Source: Saposhnikovia divaricata (Eukaryota; Streptophyta; Magnoliopsida; Apiales; Apiaceae). From it: DNA of 64,000 nt. Positions 22,540 to 35,512 of this stretch are shown here, piece after piece. Made by a program: the position numbers and the translations under genes. The first letter of the stretch is position 1, and every line of letters begins with the position of its first letter. Below the pieces are notes generated by a model. The model saw nothing but the letters and a program-made list of their open reading frames with translations, ran no database searches and was not told where the DNA came from. The DNA is taken from contig CM071600.1 of NCBI GenBank assembly GCA_036435485.1, forward strand, positions 157,616,546 through 157,680,545, given 5' to 3'.

Positions 22540-25500
22540 TGTTGTGTAATTTGAAAAGGTAGAAGTACTGGTCACACAACAATTAATAGCTACAACTTAA
22601 AACGTCAAAAAACATGGGTTTAAAATGTTAACGCAAACTCTATAAGCTTTTTTATTGCCGTATATAATAAAAGATTGAAATAGGTACAACTAAAATGGCA
22701 TTTGATTGCTTAGCAAAAAAAAAAAAAAATGGCATTTGATTGGCAGGACAGGTAAATTTTGAACTTGTTATGCATGTGCTGTAGAGTGATCAGTTCTGAA
22801 AAAAGTGCTATTTGGTCATTTTAAAATTAGATGTGTGCCAAAAGGGACCAATACTCCAAAATTTTTAACTGAGAATATGTTGAATATATGATATGATCCT
22901 GGTAAGCCCGCTTCCGTAACACCTTGAGGTTTTAGGAGAACTGGTAACTTAACATGGTATTAGAGCTCTGGTTGTGTGAGGTCTCATGTTCGAGTCCCTC
23001 CTACCCCCCAATATTCTCATTTATTGAAATATTGAAATTGTGTGCTATAGTGGGCCCAAAAAGGGACGAGATCTCCACCTAGTATTGAAAATGGGCGAAC
23101 CGGACGCTAGGGACAAAAAGGCACGAACAACCTAGTGATCCACTCTTTGACCCAAATAATGGGCCTTCGAGTGAGGGGGTTGAATATATCCAATACTGAA
23201 AATTGAAATCTCAGTGAGGGGTGGATTCATCTCCAATACTGAAAATTGAAATCTCAGTGAGGGGTGGTGTTGAAGGCCCAACACGCATTTGGTGGCTTCC
23301 CCAAACACCTGAAGGTTTCGGGAGAGTTATAATTTTCCAATTTATATATGGGCGCAGTAGGGAAAATATACTCTTCTCCTCTGACATTAAAGTAGAACCT
23401 TGATATATTAATATTTATTAATTAATAACCTCAAGAAATATATATTTTCTTGGTCCCAACGTAGACATTGTATTTTTAAGCTCGAGAAATTATTAAGTTT
23501 CCGGTCCATAGGAACTTTACTGCTACAGAAGGATTTTTCAGCTCTAACTCGGTACTTGCTTTCTGATGCAAGAAGATTATCTGATGTACTAAAGGCATGT
23601 GCAATGGACATTGATGTGTCCCGAATGAATGGTGGTGACAGGGCTTTTATTGGTGAAAAAGGAGTTAACTTGTCAGGTGGGCAGAGAGCTCGTTTAGCTC
23701 TGGCCAGGTAAAGCACTTCTGTACTTTACAGTGTAAATACTAAATAGCAATAAAAAGGAGCTATATGAATCACTTTGAACTTGTTAACACTGTCGTATGT
23801 AACGCAGGGCTGTTTATCATGGTTCCGACATATTCCTGCTCGATGATGTTCTTAGTGCAGTTGACGCAGAAGTTGCACAGTGGATATTGTCAAATGCAAT
23901 TCTTGGTCCCCTTATGAACCAGAAGACACGTGTTCTTTGTACCCACAATGTACAGGTATCGACTCCACCATAAATTTACTGCATTAATTGAGTCCAAAAG
24001 GCATGGTGATTGGATACTAAACTAACGTACAATCTCTCTGTTTCATTAGTAAAATTTACTTAGTATTATCACTAAAGTTATCAAACAAGTGATTAATACA
24101 GTTTCTGTTGTGAAATTCAATGTGTATCTCATAATCTAACCTCTGTATTATGTTTGGTTACTTAGATTCTTTAGCACAATATTATGATGCATTGGAATAG
24201 AATATGAACAACAAAAACTGATAATGGTGTGCTGGTTTCTGTTAGTGCTTTTGTATTGGTGCCTGATTAAGTTAGGTTCTGTGAGGAAAGAGATATTGGT
24301 AGGGGTGCTTTTTTGTGTTGGTAAATTCCCAATTATAGGGAAGTTGGTCCCTCGCTCTCCTTGCAACTCATTTCTTCTTTTTAGTGGACTGTTCTCCTCA
24401 CCTTGTGAAATGAGTAACAACGATCGTTGTTGATAGTTGTCTTGTTTGTGTTTGTTCTTTGCTTTTGCTTTCTAATTTAAACGTTAGATCTGGTCAGATT
24501 TCATAAAAAATTGTTATTAGATTTAGGGTTTTGGATCTAAATTGAATATCTAATACAAGTAATTTGAGATATTTACTCTGATCGATTGAGTTCTGCTGGA
24601 GAACAATTTCACAAGATTTAAATATGTATTTATATTTTTTTAAAAGCTCTAAAATTACCCTCAAAGAATCACCAATGCAAGATCTTTGCTTTGAGTTTTT
24701 TCCCACATTAGATTCTTTACCACAATGTTTCCTTATTGAAAATATTGTTTTGAAATTTCTTTTTCTAAGTTTCCATGAAATGGCACATTTAGAAGTTACT
24801 GCTTTATGGGTTCTAAAAGTCTTATTTTCAGTCTAAAACTACTGCTGTGTATCTTGATGTTATTTTATTTGTGTTGGTGGTGTAGGAGGGTGTGAGGACC
24901 TAATATTAGCAGACTGCTTTTTGTAATACATGTGGGCACATTTTCAAAGTTTAGTATTTGGGCAGATTGAGTTACAGGCACCACCTGTATAAATTAGCGA
25001 TCTAATTGACAGGTGTAATAGATATGGACACAATTTATTGAAGTTTACTTTTGGCTAGATTAGCAACCTAATTGACAATATTGTGTTTGATGTAAATTTG
25101 TGGGATTGCGAATTTCGGAAATGGTTGTGGCTTAACATTCGAGTGCTGGATGCTCTTAGAATTTGATTTTTATGCGTTGAAACCTTTGAGTTTTATGAAA
25201 TATAAAGCCGGGAATGGGTGACGCATCCATGAAAGATCTTCGTTATTAGGAGATACTGGCCCTTTATGTTCAAGGTGGTTTGCGTACTTCGTGTGTTTTC
25301 AACTTTTTGGCTAGAGCTTAATTACTTGAGTTTTCAGGAGTATATGGGTATGAACATCCTATTGATGAGTGGGGAATTTTTTTGTTTGTGAATAGAATTT
25401 CTACATTTCGTTTATCAGTTTAGAGATGGAGCACAATTTGTGTTCTATATAAAAGCAGGTTTATGTTTGATATGGTTGGATATTGTTAAGAAAGGTTTAC

Positions 25501-28500
25501 GTCTAGCTTTCAGGAATTAGTAGCTTGAGTTGATGTACTGTCTGATTTTGTATGAATTAGTGGTGTAGTGTCTGCGTGTCTGATTTTGTATGAATTAGTG
25601 GTGTAGTGTCTGCGTCCCTTCTTTGTTAGATAAATAACACCATCCAGTTTGCCTAGTTTGTTTTGAGTTTTAGTATGTCGGTGGAGTTTCCAAAATTGAA
25701 TCTTGGTGTATTGGTATTACTCGTTTAGTGTTGTGCATCTTTAGTGTGGATGGCCTACAAGACAGCTCTCTAAGTTACTGAATTGTTTTTGTGTCTTGGA
25801 GGGTTCAACACTTACAAGTAATTAGGCACAAAACAGTTTTGAATTGGGTAAAATGGCTTAATCATAACTGAACTCAGCCCCAACTTGCAATTGGGTAACT
25901 GAACTCAAAAACCTTGCAATTACATAACTCAATAAATTAAAACTTGCAACTTGGGCACTAAACAAAAGTAAACTTGCAACTTGGCAACTGAATAAAAATA
26001 AACTTGCAACGGGGGCACTGAACAAAGATTAAAATTTTAAAATAAAAAACTGAATATGAAATTTATAAGAAAATTCGATTTTTTTATTATATCCTTATAT
26101 ATAATAAGCGTAAGAGGGACCTTATCCATAATAAGAATGGTATTTTGATAATCAAAACGAAATATAAGTTGATTTTAAAAATTGAATAGATTTTCAACGT
26201 AAAAAAATGGTCAATTTCTTCTCTCTTTTGTTTTTGTATAGTTTTAATTGGAAAATAATTGTTAAGTCATCACTAAATTAATGAATATTTTGCTAATTTC
26301 ATGTGGCCTTGTCCAAATCAAATTTTAAGAATTCAAGATATAGCACAAATATTAAATTGAATGTGTACAATCTTATATATATTAATTTTTTACCAACAAT
26401 TTGATATATAAATTAATAACATATAAAAATTTAAAAAAAATATATAATTAGAGATATTAGAAAAGGAGCCGTGCATTGCACGGGTTATAAGCTAATAAAT
26501 TAAAAAAAGATTAATATTTAAAATATTTGTTTTATAGTTTTTATATATAAATAAAAAATTAAAATTTTAAAATAAAAAACTGAATTTTTTGTTCAGGGCC
26601 CAATTGTAAGTATATTTTTGTTCAATACCCCAGTTGCAAGTTTTTATTAATCTAGTAATGTAAATGCAAGTTACGGATAAGTTCAGTTATGTAAGTTGCA
26701 AGTTCAGTTTTTATTCTGTTAGTTAGGTTAACGGTAGTTACGTAAATGCAAGTTTTAACTTATTGAGTTATGTAATTGCAAGATTTTTGAGTTCAGTTAC
26801 CCAGTTGCAAGTTGGGGCTGAGTTCAGTTATGATTAAGTCATTTTACCCGTTTTGAATTTGATTAAGTTTTTGCTCCAACAGGTACTCTGTAAAGATATG
26901 AGATATTTAGGATAGATCAAACCAAGGTGAGGATTGTTGGAATTTCTTTTAATTCCTTGACCTTTTTATTGAGTTGAGGCCCAGTTAAGTAAGATTTTGT
27001 GTTTTTGTATGAATGAAACTAATGATGACCACTTTATTCAATTGCTATTATTCTTATTTAGATTATAACCACATCTGATTTCTGAAGGAGACCTTGAGGG
27101 AGGGAACAGATTTAGTAGGTAGTCTATTTGAGTTTGTGGGTGAAATACCCACGTTATGAGAGTTGGTCTCTTCTTCTATGTGAATCTACATCTATAATTG
27201 TGGTTGTTTCAAACATTTGATCATACACATTGTTCTTTTGTCCAATCCTTTTCTTGGTAAACTGAATCTGGAAATATTGCTTATGTTTTCCTCAGGCAAT
27301 ATCTTCTGCAGATACAGTCGTTTTAATAGACAAAGGACAAGTGAGGTGGGTAGGAAGCCCATCGCAGTGCTCAGTTTCTCCATATATTGCACCCTCCTTG
27401 CGGAAAGACATCATTATCTCCTCTGAAGTTCAAAATCATGATAATGATGTAGATGCTCAAGAAAATATACTTATGGAGAGTGACGATATTCATGTCTCGG
27501 AGGAATCCCCTTACAGCCTTGAGGTTGAACAGAGGAAAGAAGGAAGGGTTGACCCTATCACCTACAAGTGAGTTATTTTTTTGATAGACCTGTATGGTAG
27601 ATTTCTTGGTAAAGCACGGATTGAAATTATTTTCTTGCATGAACAGATGTTTGTAACTTGTTTCATGTTTTTGATCTACAGAAACTATGCAGTGTTCTGC
27701 GGTTGGTCTATTACAATCTTAACATGTCTCTCAGCTATATTAATGCAATCTTCTCGTAATGGAAATGACCTTTGGCTGTCATACTGGGTAGATACAACAG
27801 GAGTTAATAGAGAAATGTATCAGACATCCTTTTATTTGGTTAGTACCAGTTGCATACAAAACCAACAACCAGTATGTTACTTGTGTATTAGTACCTCTGG
27901 CGGACTGTAATAACAGATAATGCGACCGATGGTTTTTCTTGATGCATAAGTGATTCAGATAATTTAAAAGGGAACTTAGGAACCTGGAAACCCTTAAGTC
28001 GCTTGTTTTTCACAGTTATTACATTACATAATCAGTCTCTAGTGTTAAAACTGTTAATTCTCTAAACAAGATAAACAATAAAATTGAATAGTAGTAGATT
28101 TTAGGTATATATCATCTTGGTATATATGATAAATTATTTAGGTGTATACTAGGAGTTCTTTGTTCTTGTCATGGTGGAATTTTTGTAAGGCCGTATATTT
28201 TCCCACACTTGTCCTGTTTACTGTCTATGCCACAACCAGTAAGCTCCAGTAATCTCCTCTTTCTCATACCCGTCAAAGACTCCCTCCAAAAGAGAACATG
28301 TGCTTGAAATGATAACAAATTTTCAAAGTGAGTGGACGTGTTGCTAAATTTAATGTATCTAACTATGTCGTATTGTCATTGACCATGCAGGTTGTTTTAT
28401 GCATATTCTGTGTGGTGAATTCCTTATTCACATTAGTGCGAGCATTCTCATTTGCATTTGGCGGTCTACGTGCTGCCGTGCAAGTACATGACAGGCTACT

Positions 28501-31500
28501 AAAGAATTTAGTAAATGCACCTGTGCAGTTCTTCGATCATACACCAAGCGGAAGAATACTCAACAGGTAGCACAAATTTTCTAAATATATTCTATATCTA
28601 CTTGAAAGTATATCTTTTGTTCGTCATATAGGTTGTCTTCCGATCTCTATACAATAGATGAAACTCTTCCTTTCATCCTCAACATTCTTCTGGCGAATTT
28701 TGTTGGTCTCCTGGGAATAGCTATTGTTCTCTCTTATGTGCAGGTCAGTTTAAGATAACTCTTATGTTTGGTTGATATTCCTGTTCATAACACTTTAAAT
28801 CTGATATGATGAATCTGCTTCACTGATGTCTATATTGCAGGTCATGTTTTTACTTTTGTTACTGCCATTTTGGTATATATACAACAAATTACAGGTATTT
28901 TACATATGACTTTTAAATTTAAATCCATACTCTAGTAGTAGGCCTTCTATCAGTATTACAATTCATTGCTCCATCTTTATAATCACTTGTAAACGATATG
29001 GTAAAGTTGATTATTACGTTTAATAAGTTTGCTCTGGAAGCTAGGAGGTATTTACTGTAACAGCCCCAGATCCGGGGTCGGGGATCCTGTCGTTACGGTC
29101 TCAATTCGATCAATAATACTTGAACTTGAATCAAAATAAATAAACAGCATGCTATGACCCCGCAATAATATCACACCACACAATCAGTTATAGTCCCAGA
29201 GATGAAATTGAAATAAGTCTCTAATCATAGGATCCACAAGTTATAAGTTATTACAACCCAAAATGATTACAGCATAAGTTTAATAGTTTCTTGCCGTTGT
29301 TTAGCATAAGTGATAATTATACATTAGCCTGATACACCAAAAGTTTCTAACCTAGCCTATTGGTTGCTCATACCTCAACAATGGCGGCTCTGACATTAGC
29401 GGGTAACCCTCTGACGGCTGTCACCTGCTTGCGCCGAGTGCGCCTTGGTCGGGCCATCTGCTCTAGCTGTTGTTGTGATATAATAAATAAAGCAAGGGTG
29501 AGCAATAGAGCCCACCAAAAAAATAGTTGTAACTGAACAACAGTATATAACAGTTTGAAAATATCTCTGAAAAACCATATGCCATACATTAACGAACATA
29601 GTGCTAGTATAATGTAAAGGATGAAGTTACAAGGTAACTTCATAATATATATCCCGTAGAAATATCTTCTATGCAAAAGTATAAGCCAGATATCACATAT
29701 AATAAAAAGGGGAAATCGCAAAACAGATATTGCAATGACAGTTTTGAACACTTTTCAAACCCCTACCAACCTGATCGGAAGTCTCTTCGATACGTGTTGC
29801 GGGAGCTACCCATCAACCTGATCGAAGTCTCTTCGATACGTGTTGTAGGAAATATCCAAATGTGGATGATGAACTAATACTGGAGTATTGACGCGCCAGA
29901 CAACACTACCTTACGATGATCAGTCGTAGGTCGTGCATCTCAAGATTTGTTTCTCTACATGTAGAAGGAACATATGGACACCACCATACGCCGGATCTCC
30001 CTAGCCAACTTTGGGCTTAGACGGGACCGGCGCCACTCGGACCCTATTTCAATGATGGACTGTCCCACAGCCTCTTACACCGTTTTTTAATGATGGACTG
30101 TCCCACAGCCTCTTACACAAATACTCCTAGTTCGAGTGAATCCATGACTCTGAAACGTACAGTTCATCCCCCTTTCCCCAAGTATAGTACATGTTGATAA
30201 GACTCCACAAAGTAGTCGTATCTAATTGGAAAGGAAAATTCACCAATATTTCCCAAGCTGTTGCTTGTTAATGGATATCGACTGGTTCCATCAATCTTAC
30301 TCCTCGAGTGTTGAGGAAGTAACAAAAGACTCATTTTGATGTTTAGAAATCAAGATGCGAGTGAAAATAATACTTTCAAAAATCTATGACCGGGCAGTCA
30401 ATCATAAATAACAACTTTCAAGTAAGGTTCCCTTATATTTGAAAGTTTTTGAGCGAGCATTTAAATCTTCCTAAAGGATAGATTTAAATGGAAAAATAGA
30501 GTTTGAGAACCTCCCCTTGATAAAAATAATCATAATAAGGCTCAGAAATATTTTACATAAGTTTTGAAGGTCAAAGATAAGTTTGGAATAAGATAAATCA
30601 TTTTTAAAACTAATTTTAAAGTATTAAATAAATATTCAAATAATATTTATTGAAGAATATTTTTAATCAAAATGATTTCTCGTAAATAACCCCTCGAATG
30701 AATATATACAAAATATTATTCACTAAATAAATAAATCTTTAAATGAATATTCGAAATAATATTCAATAAATAAATCAAACCCCAAATGAATATTCAGAAT
30801 AATATTCAATAAAGAAATAAACTTTCAAAGAATATTCAAAATAATATTCATGTAATAAATAAAACTTTAAATGAATATTCGAAATAATATTCATTAAAGA
30901 AATAATGGAAAAACATTTATCTAATATTTTCCTCAGAAAATTAATCTCAAGATATACTGAAATACCGACTCCCGGTCTATACTTAAAGAATGAAATCATA
31001 TGCCCTTCACTAAGGGTCTTTACAAAACCCAGCTTATAACTAATATATCTCATATCTAGCTTATAAACCAATATCCAATCATAAACAAGTATCACAATAT
31101 ACTTTCGAAAACAGGCATGCATGCTATAGCATATGTATAACAGAAAACATATATATATATATATATATTCACAACAACAGTTTTTAAAAGGTTTTGAAAC
31201 TTGCCTGATACTCGAGAGGTGGTAGTGGCTCGTGACGGTGTCCGGTAATCTAAACAAGTCAATGAAAAACATTCGATTAATCCCCTAGATAATCCACTTA
31301 TAACTCAATGCTTAAACACGTAAGCGAATCACAACTAAGGCATTATTGGCTCACTCTTGACTCATGCTAAGTCCATGTTATCAACAATTACTTAAGTAAT
31401 GAGTTTGGTTCAAAATTAATCCTCGAATCCAAGTTATACTTAACCATTTTCCACATTGGTTTCTAAGTTGCGTTCTTAGGGGTTTTCACTTGCGCAAATT

Positions 31501-34500
31501 CTGCTATTTCATTTTTATTAAATCGAAAAATAATCCTTTGGACTCGAAACCACTTCTCATACTTTCCTAACTGACCATAGCATTTATCCTCAAAATTTCA
31601 TACTCTAGTTCGACTCTTAAGGTTCTCAAACATAACCACAAAATTGGTACATTTCAGCGACATCATTCCTCGAATCGATTTCACTAAAATGGTCATATCT
31701 TACTAACCGTAAACTCTTTTGACACGATTCTTGCGGCCACGTAAACTAGAAACCAAAAGTTACACAACCATATTCAGTTATTAGCCTTTAACAATTTTAT
31801 GGTCTCGGCTTCAACTGTTAAAGTGGTTTACAAAAATCGGGCATTATGACGGCTCTAAATCGAACATTTCCATTTTACGATCACTCCAAACAACCAACCA
31901 AAACAACCCATACATCCTCAACCTCAACAAAACATCCATTTTACATCTATAAGTCCAGTGGTGAGACTAAATTCCATCCCCCATCATTTTACACATCGAA
32001 ACAAAGCTAAATATCTAAGGATGTTCTTATTATGCACTAATCTTTACATAACATCAAAACCATATAAAAAACTCATAAGAACTCAAAGGGTGGGTTAGGG
32101 ATTTACCTTCCCTTATATTCTAGGAACACTAGCAGAGCTTGTCACACCTTGGTATGGTCTTGGTTAGCTTCAGCAAAGCCTAAAAGACATGAATCAAAAC
32201 ATGGAAACTTAAAATACTATTCATTACTATTCATGCTCATCTTGTAAAATTCGTATAAAATCGAAAATTAAGAGTTTGGTTCTCAAATTTTTACCACACC
32301 TACTCTTCAAGGACTTTCCTTCGAGCTATAGTTCATCAAATTTGAAGCTTCCTAGCTAGGGTTTTGAGCCCCATCTTTCTGCTGGACAGAAACTGGACAG
32401 TTTTGGTTTACCAACTTGGAAGAGGAATTTGACTAGGCTACACTCCTTTGTTGGCTATGAAATTTTGAACGAATGTCCTACATATATTGAGGAAGCTATG
32501 GTTCAAATTTGGTGATTTATGAATGGGTAGAAGTGGAGATATGAATTTTTCTTTGAGCTTGGGTTCTGCTGGGCAGTTTTGGAGAGATTGTGTTTTGCTA
32601 GCTTTTTCTTTTCTTCACACCTTTCTTGACTTGTCAACCCACCTTTTGATCATAATATCTTGATATTATCAGCTTGGGGGGGGGGCTGAGTCATCCTCTT
32701 GGGGCTTGTGCAAGTGTATCCAATAAGCTTGATTGATATTTTTTTGGTTTTTGTTTGTTTTAAGTGATTTAAATCACTTTGTTTCTAAATTGTTTTGATT
32801 TAATCCTTGATTAAATCATTTAATCCACTTGATATAATTCTCTTGATGATCATGTAGGATATTTAATCTTGTTATGAACTCAGTCCTTAATCCATGATTC
32901 GTTCGCTTTATCGCTTAATCTCGTTATAAAGTTATAGCGATTTCTAGAACGTTCGTTATACTAACTCAGGGGTTTTCGTTCTAACTCCTTAAATCTCATT
33001 AAATAAAAATAATAAAATATAAAATCCTTGAATCCTCAATTTAAATATCTCACTTGTCTTGATCGCATTGATATGCCCTTTACTGCCCGATCAAACTACG
33101 TTACCCGGACCCTTCAATTTTGCCCTCATACCCGTGTCCACCGGACATGACATGGGTGTGGGTATGGGATATGAGTCGGATCCTTCATATGAAAACCGGA
33201 CACTTCAACTCCAAGCAATGTAGTTCGAATTGATTTACGAGACCTCACAACAACTTGTTTCTAGAAAGCAATGTCCATAGATCACTATTTCCATGTTATG
33301 CTTTGATTTATGCCATAAATTTGACATAAACAATTATATATATATTTTTTATTGGTATATGAGACTAATCTACAACTATAAAATATATATAAAGAGTAGG
33401 TATAACTTCACATATGTGAAGGTTATATGTCGAATCCCCGCACCCGTGTCCAGTTTCGGATCCATATCCACGAATTCTAATTTTTTTAAAACTAAGAGTC
33501 TGACACTTGGATCCGCACCCGTGTCCGACACCCGTACCCGAGTCCGGGTAACATAGCGATCAAATGTTCCATAAAAATAAACTTTGGATTCTCTGAATTC
33601 CTATCGCGTTTACATACACTTATTTACTCCGTGGATCACTAATATGACTTCGAAATATCCATACCATGTCCCGTACATAGGTGGCATGAAAAATTTCTCA
33701 ATCCTCAAAAATCACTATTCATCCACAAAAACACTATTCATCAAAAAGTGAAAATTTTTCTCGAATCCAGAAATTAGGGATATTACATTTACTTAGTTGC
33801 TGATCAAATTCACATTAAATACATTTTCTGTTCTCTTTTTTCTTTGTATAATTTTGATGTTTATCTGAATAAATCATTAAATGAAGCAGAATTATTTTAC
33901 TTGTCAGTCAGTAAGATTGTATTGAGTGTAAGATTTGTTAGGCTAAGAAGTTGCAGTTAAATGAAAGGTTTACCAGTTCTACTACAGGTCAACATCGAGG
34001 GAGTTGAGAAGGCTAGATAGTGTCTCACGTTCCCCTATCTATGCCTCCTTTACTGAGATACTGAATGGATCGTCAACTATAAGGGCATTCAAATCTGAGG
34101 TAAGCATATGCATTCTACTTTCTATTCAGAATTACCCAACTTATATTATCAGTAATACTGAACAAACCATTATAGCTTCAGGTTGTCTTTTTAAGATCAA
34201 GTCTGAGACTATTATTTTAGTAATAGCATTGGTAGTTATATTTATTTAAATTGTTTATACACCTAGTTTCCGTAGAATGACTAGTGTCAGCTGCCATTCA
34301 GGAAGCAGAGAGTGGGCCATCCTAATACTGTTTGACAGGATTTTTTCTTTGCCAGATTTATTGAGAAAGTATTATTGTATCAGCGTACTTCTTATTCAGA
34401 GATCATAGCAAATTTGTGGCTTTCACTGCGTCTGCAGGTATATTGAGCTAACTTGGGAAGATACACTGAACAAAAATTTGTTTATATGTAATGAGTTATT

Positions 34501-35464
34501 TGAATGACTTCTCTGAGTCGCATTACTGGTTCATAATATTCTATCTGGTAATCAAATTATTTGTCTTAGCTATTGGCAGCAGTTATTGTCTGTTTTGTTG
34601 CTGTGATGGCTGTTGTAGGATCTCATGGACATCTTCTTATTAGTTTTGGTAGCCCAGGAAAGGTAAATGTTTTTGTTTTCAGTTATTCTTACCACTTACT
34701 CACTTTTTGATTCAAATCTATTAACGTAGGTACTTTTGTATCATCTATAATTCACAATGGGTTTTGTTATGCCCCCTATTTTGTCAACAGGTAGGATTGG
34801 CGCTTTCTTATGCAGCTCCGATTGTATCTCTATTAGGAAACTTCTTGACAAGCTTTACAGAAACAGAAAAGGAATTGGTTTCAGTGGAGAGGGTTCTTCA
34901 GGTATTGGAGAATGAAGTTAATATCTTGGTTTTTTTTGCACTGACTAATTATGTTGATTCCTTTTGGCATAGTATATGGATATAGCTCAAGAGGAACTAC
35001 ATGGGTGCCAGCTTCTGGATACAGATTGGCCGTTGCATGGGAACATTGAATTTCTGAATGTGACTCTTCAGTATATGCCTTCTTTACCTGCTGCATTATG
35101 TGATATTACTTGTACTTTTGCTGGGGGGACACAGGTCTGTTCATAAATGTATCTATATTATGCTTTTTTTTTTCTTTTGTCTGTTCCCAGTAACAATACT
35201 CTTTACCCTGAATTCCTACACACATCAATTAAATTAGTCCTTCTTTGGGACTAGGGGTGAGCAAAACCGAACCGGAACCGAAAAACCGAACCGAACCACA
35301 CAATTTCGATTCGGTTTGGTCCAGTTTTTTCCCTTTTTCGGGTGGTTCGGTTTGTTTGGTTTGAACCGAAATTTATTTCGGTTCGGTTCTCCCGTAAGTA
35401 ATTTCGGTTAGAACCGAACCGACCGAATTTTATATATACATATATAATTTATATTTATATTAAT

Positions 35465-35512
<48 letters not shown>

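Larger units (their letters stand above)
20600..23955 (+). other. ABCC13: NBD1 region of the ABCC13-like gene
   Basis: The first nucleotide-binding domain spans the second half of the exon at 20540 through the exon ending at 23955. Walker A is split between exons (VVGE then VGSGKSSLLN). The Q-loop is AYVPQVPW, the signature is NLSGGQRARLALAR and Walker B is DIFLLDDVLSAVD. The residue after the Walker B Asp is Asp, not Glu, as is usual for the first site of ABCC proteins and typical of a weakly hydrolytic site. The exon at 23576 uses an acceptor ending AAGAAG, which is unusual but keeps the frame and the protein length. It should be checked with transcripts. Confidence 0.88.
29056..33787 (-). 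mobile_element. Giant solo LTR (Tekay/Del-like) in an intron
   Basis: The block starts TGTAACAGCCCC and ends GGGATATTACA, and is flanked by a perfect 5 bp duplication TTTAC (29051-29055 and 33788-33792). On the minus strand it begins TGTAATATCCCTAATTT and ends GGGGCTGTTACA, ends typical of Tekay/Del chromovirus LTRs. No internal coding region is present, so it is a solo LTR left by LTR-LTR recombination. It measures 4732 bp, or about 4260 bp after removing a nested hAT MITE. It contains short tandem repeats near 29760-29850, 30050-30120 and 30640-30905. It sits in the intron between exons ending 28894 and starting 33977. Confidence 0.85.
27296..34901 (+). other. ABCC13: Linker and second membrane domain of the ABCC13-like gene
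   Basis: The exon at 27296 encodes the end of NBD1 (AISSADTVVLIDKGQV) and a variable acidic linker. The following exons encode the second transmembrane domain, with NGNDLWLSYWVD, LCIFCVVNSLFTLVRAFSFAFGGL, FFDHTPSGRILNR, SSDLYTIDE, FYYRSTSRELRRLDS, GSSTIRAFKSE and LSYAAPIVSLLGNFL. The intron between 28894 and 33977 is about 5.1 kb because it contains a giant solo LTR. The exon at 33977 uses an acceptor inside TACCAG, giving FYYRSTSRE, which restores the conserved sequence. Confidence 0.88.

Noticed and set aside
30775..31272. 165-codon frame on the minus strand
   Set aside because: It is produced by AT-rich tandem repeats in the solo LTR and has no domain.
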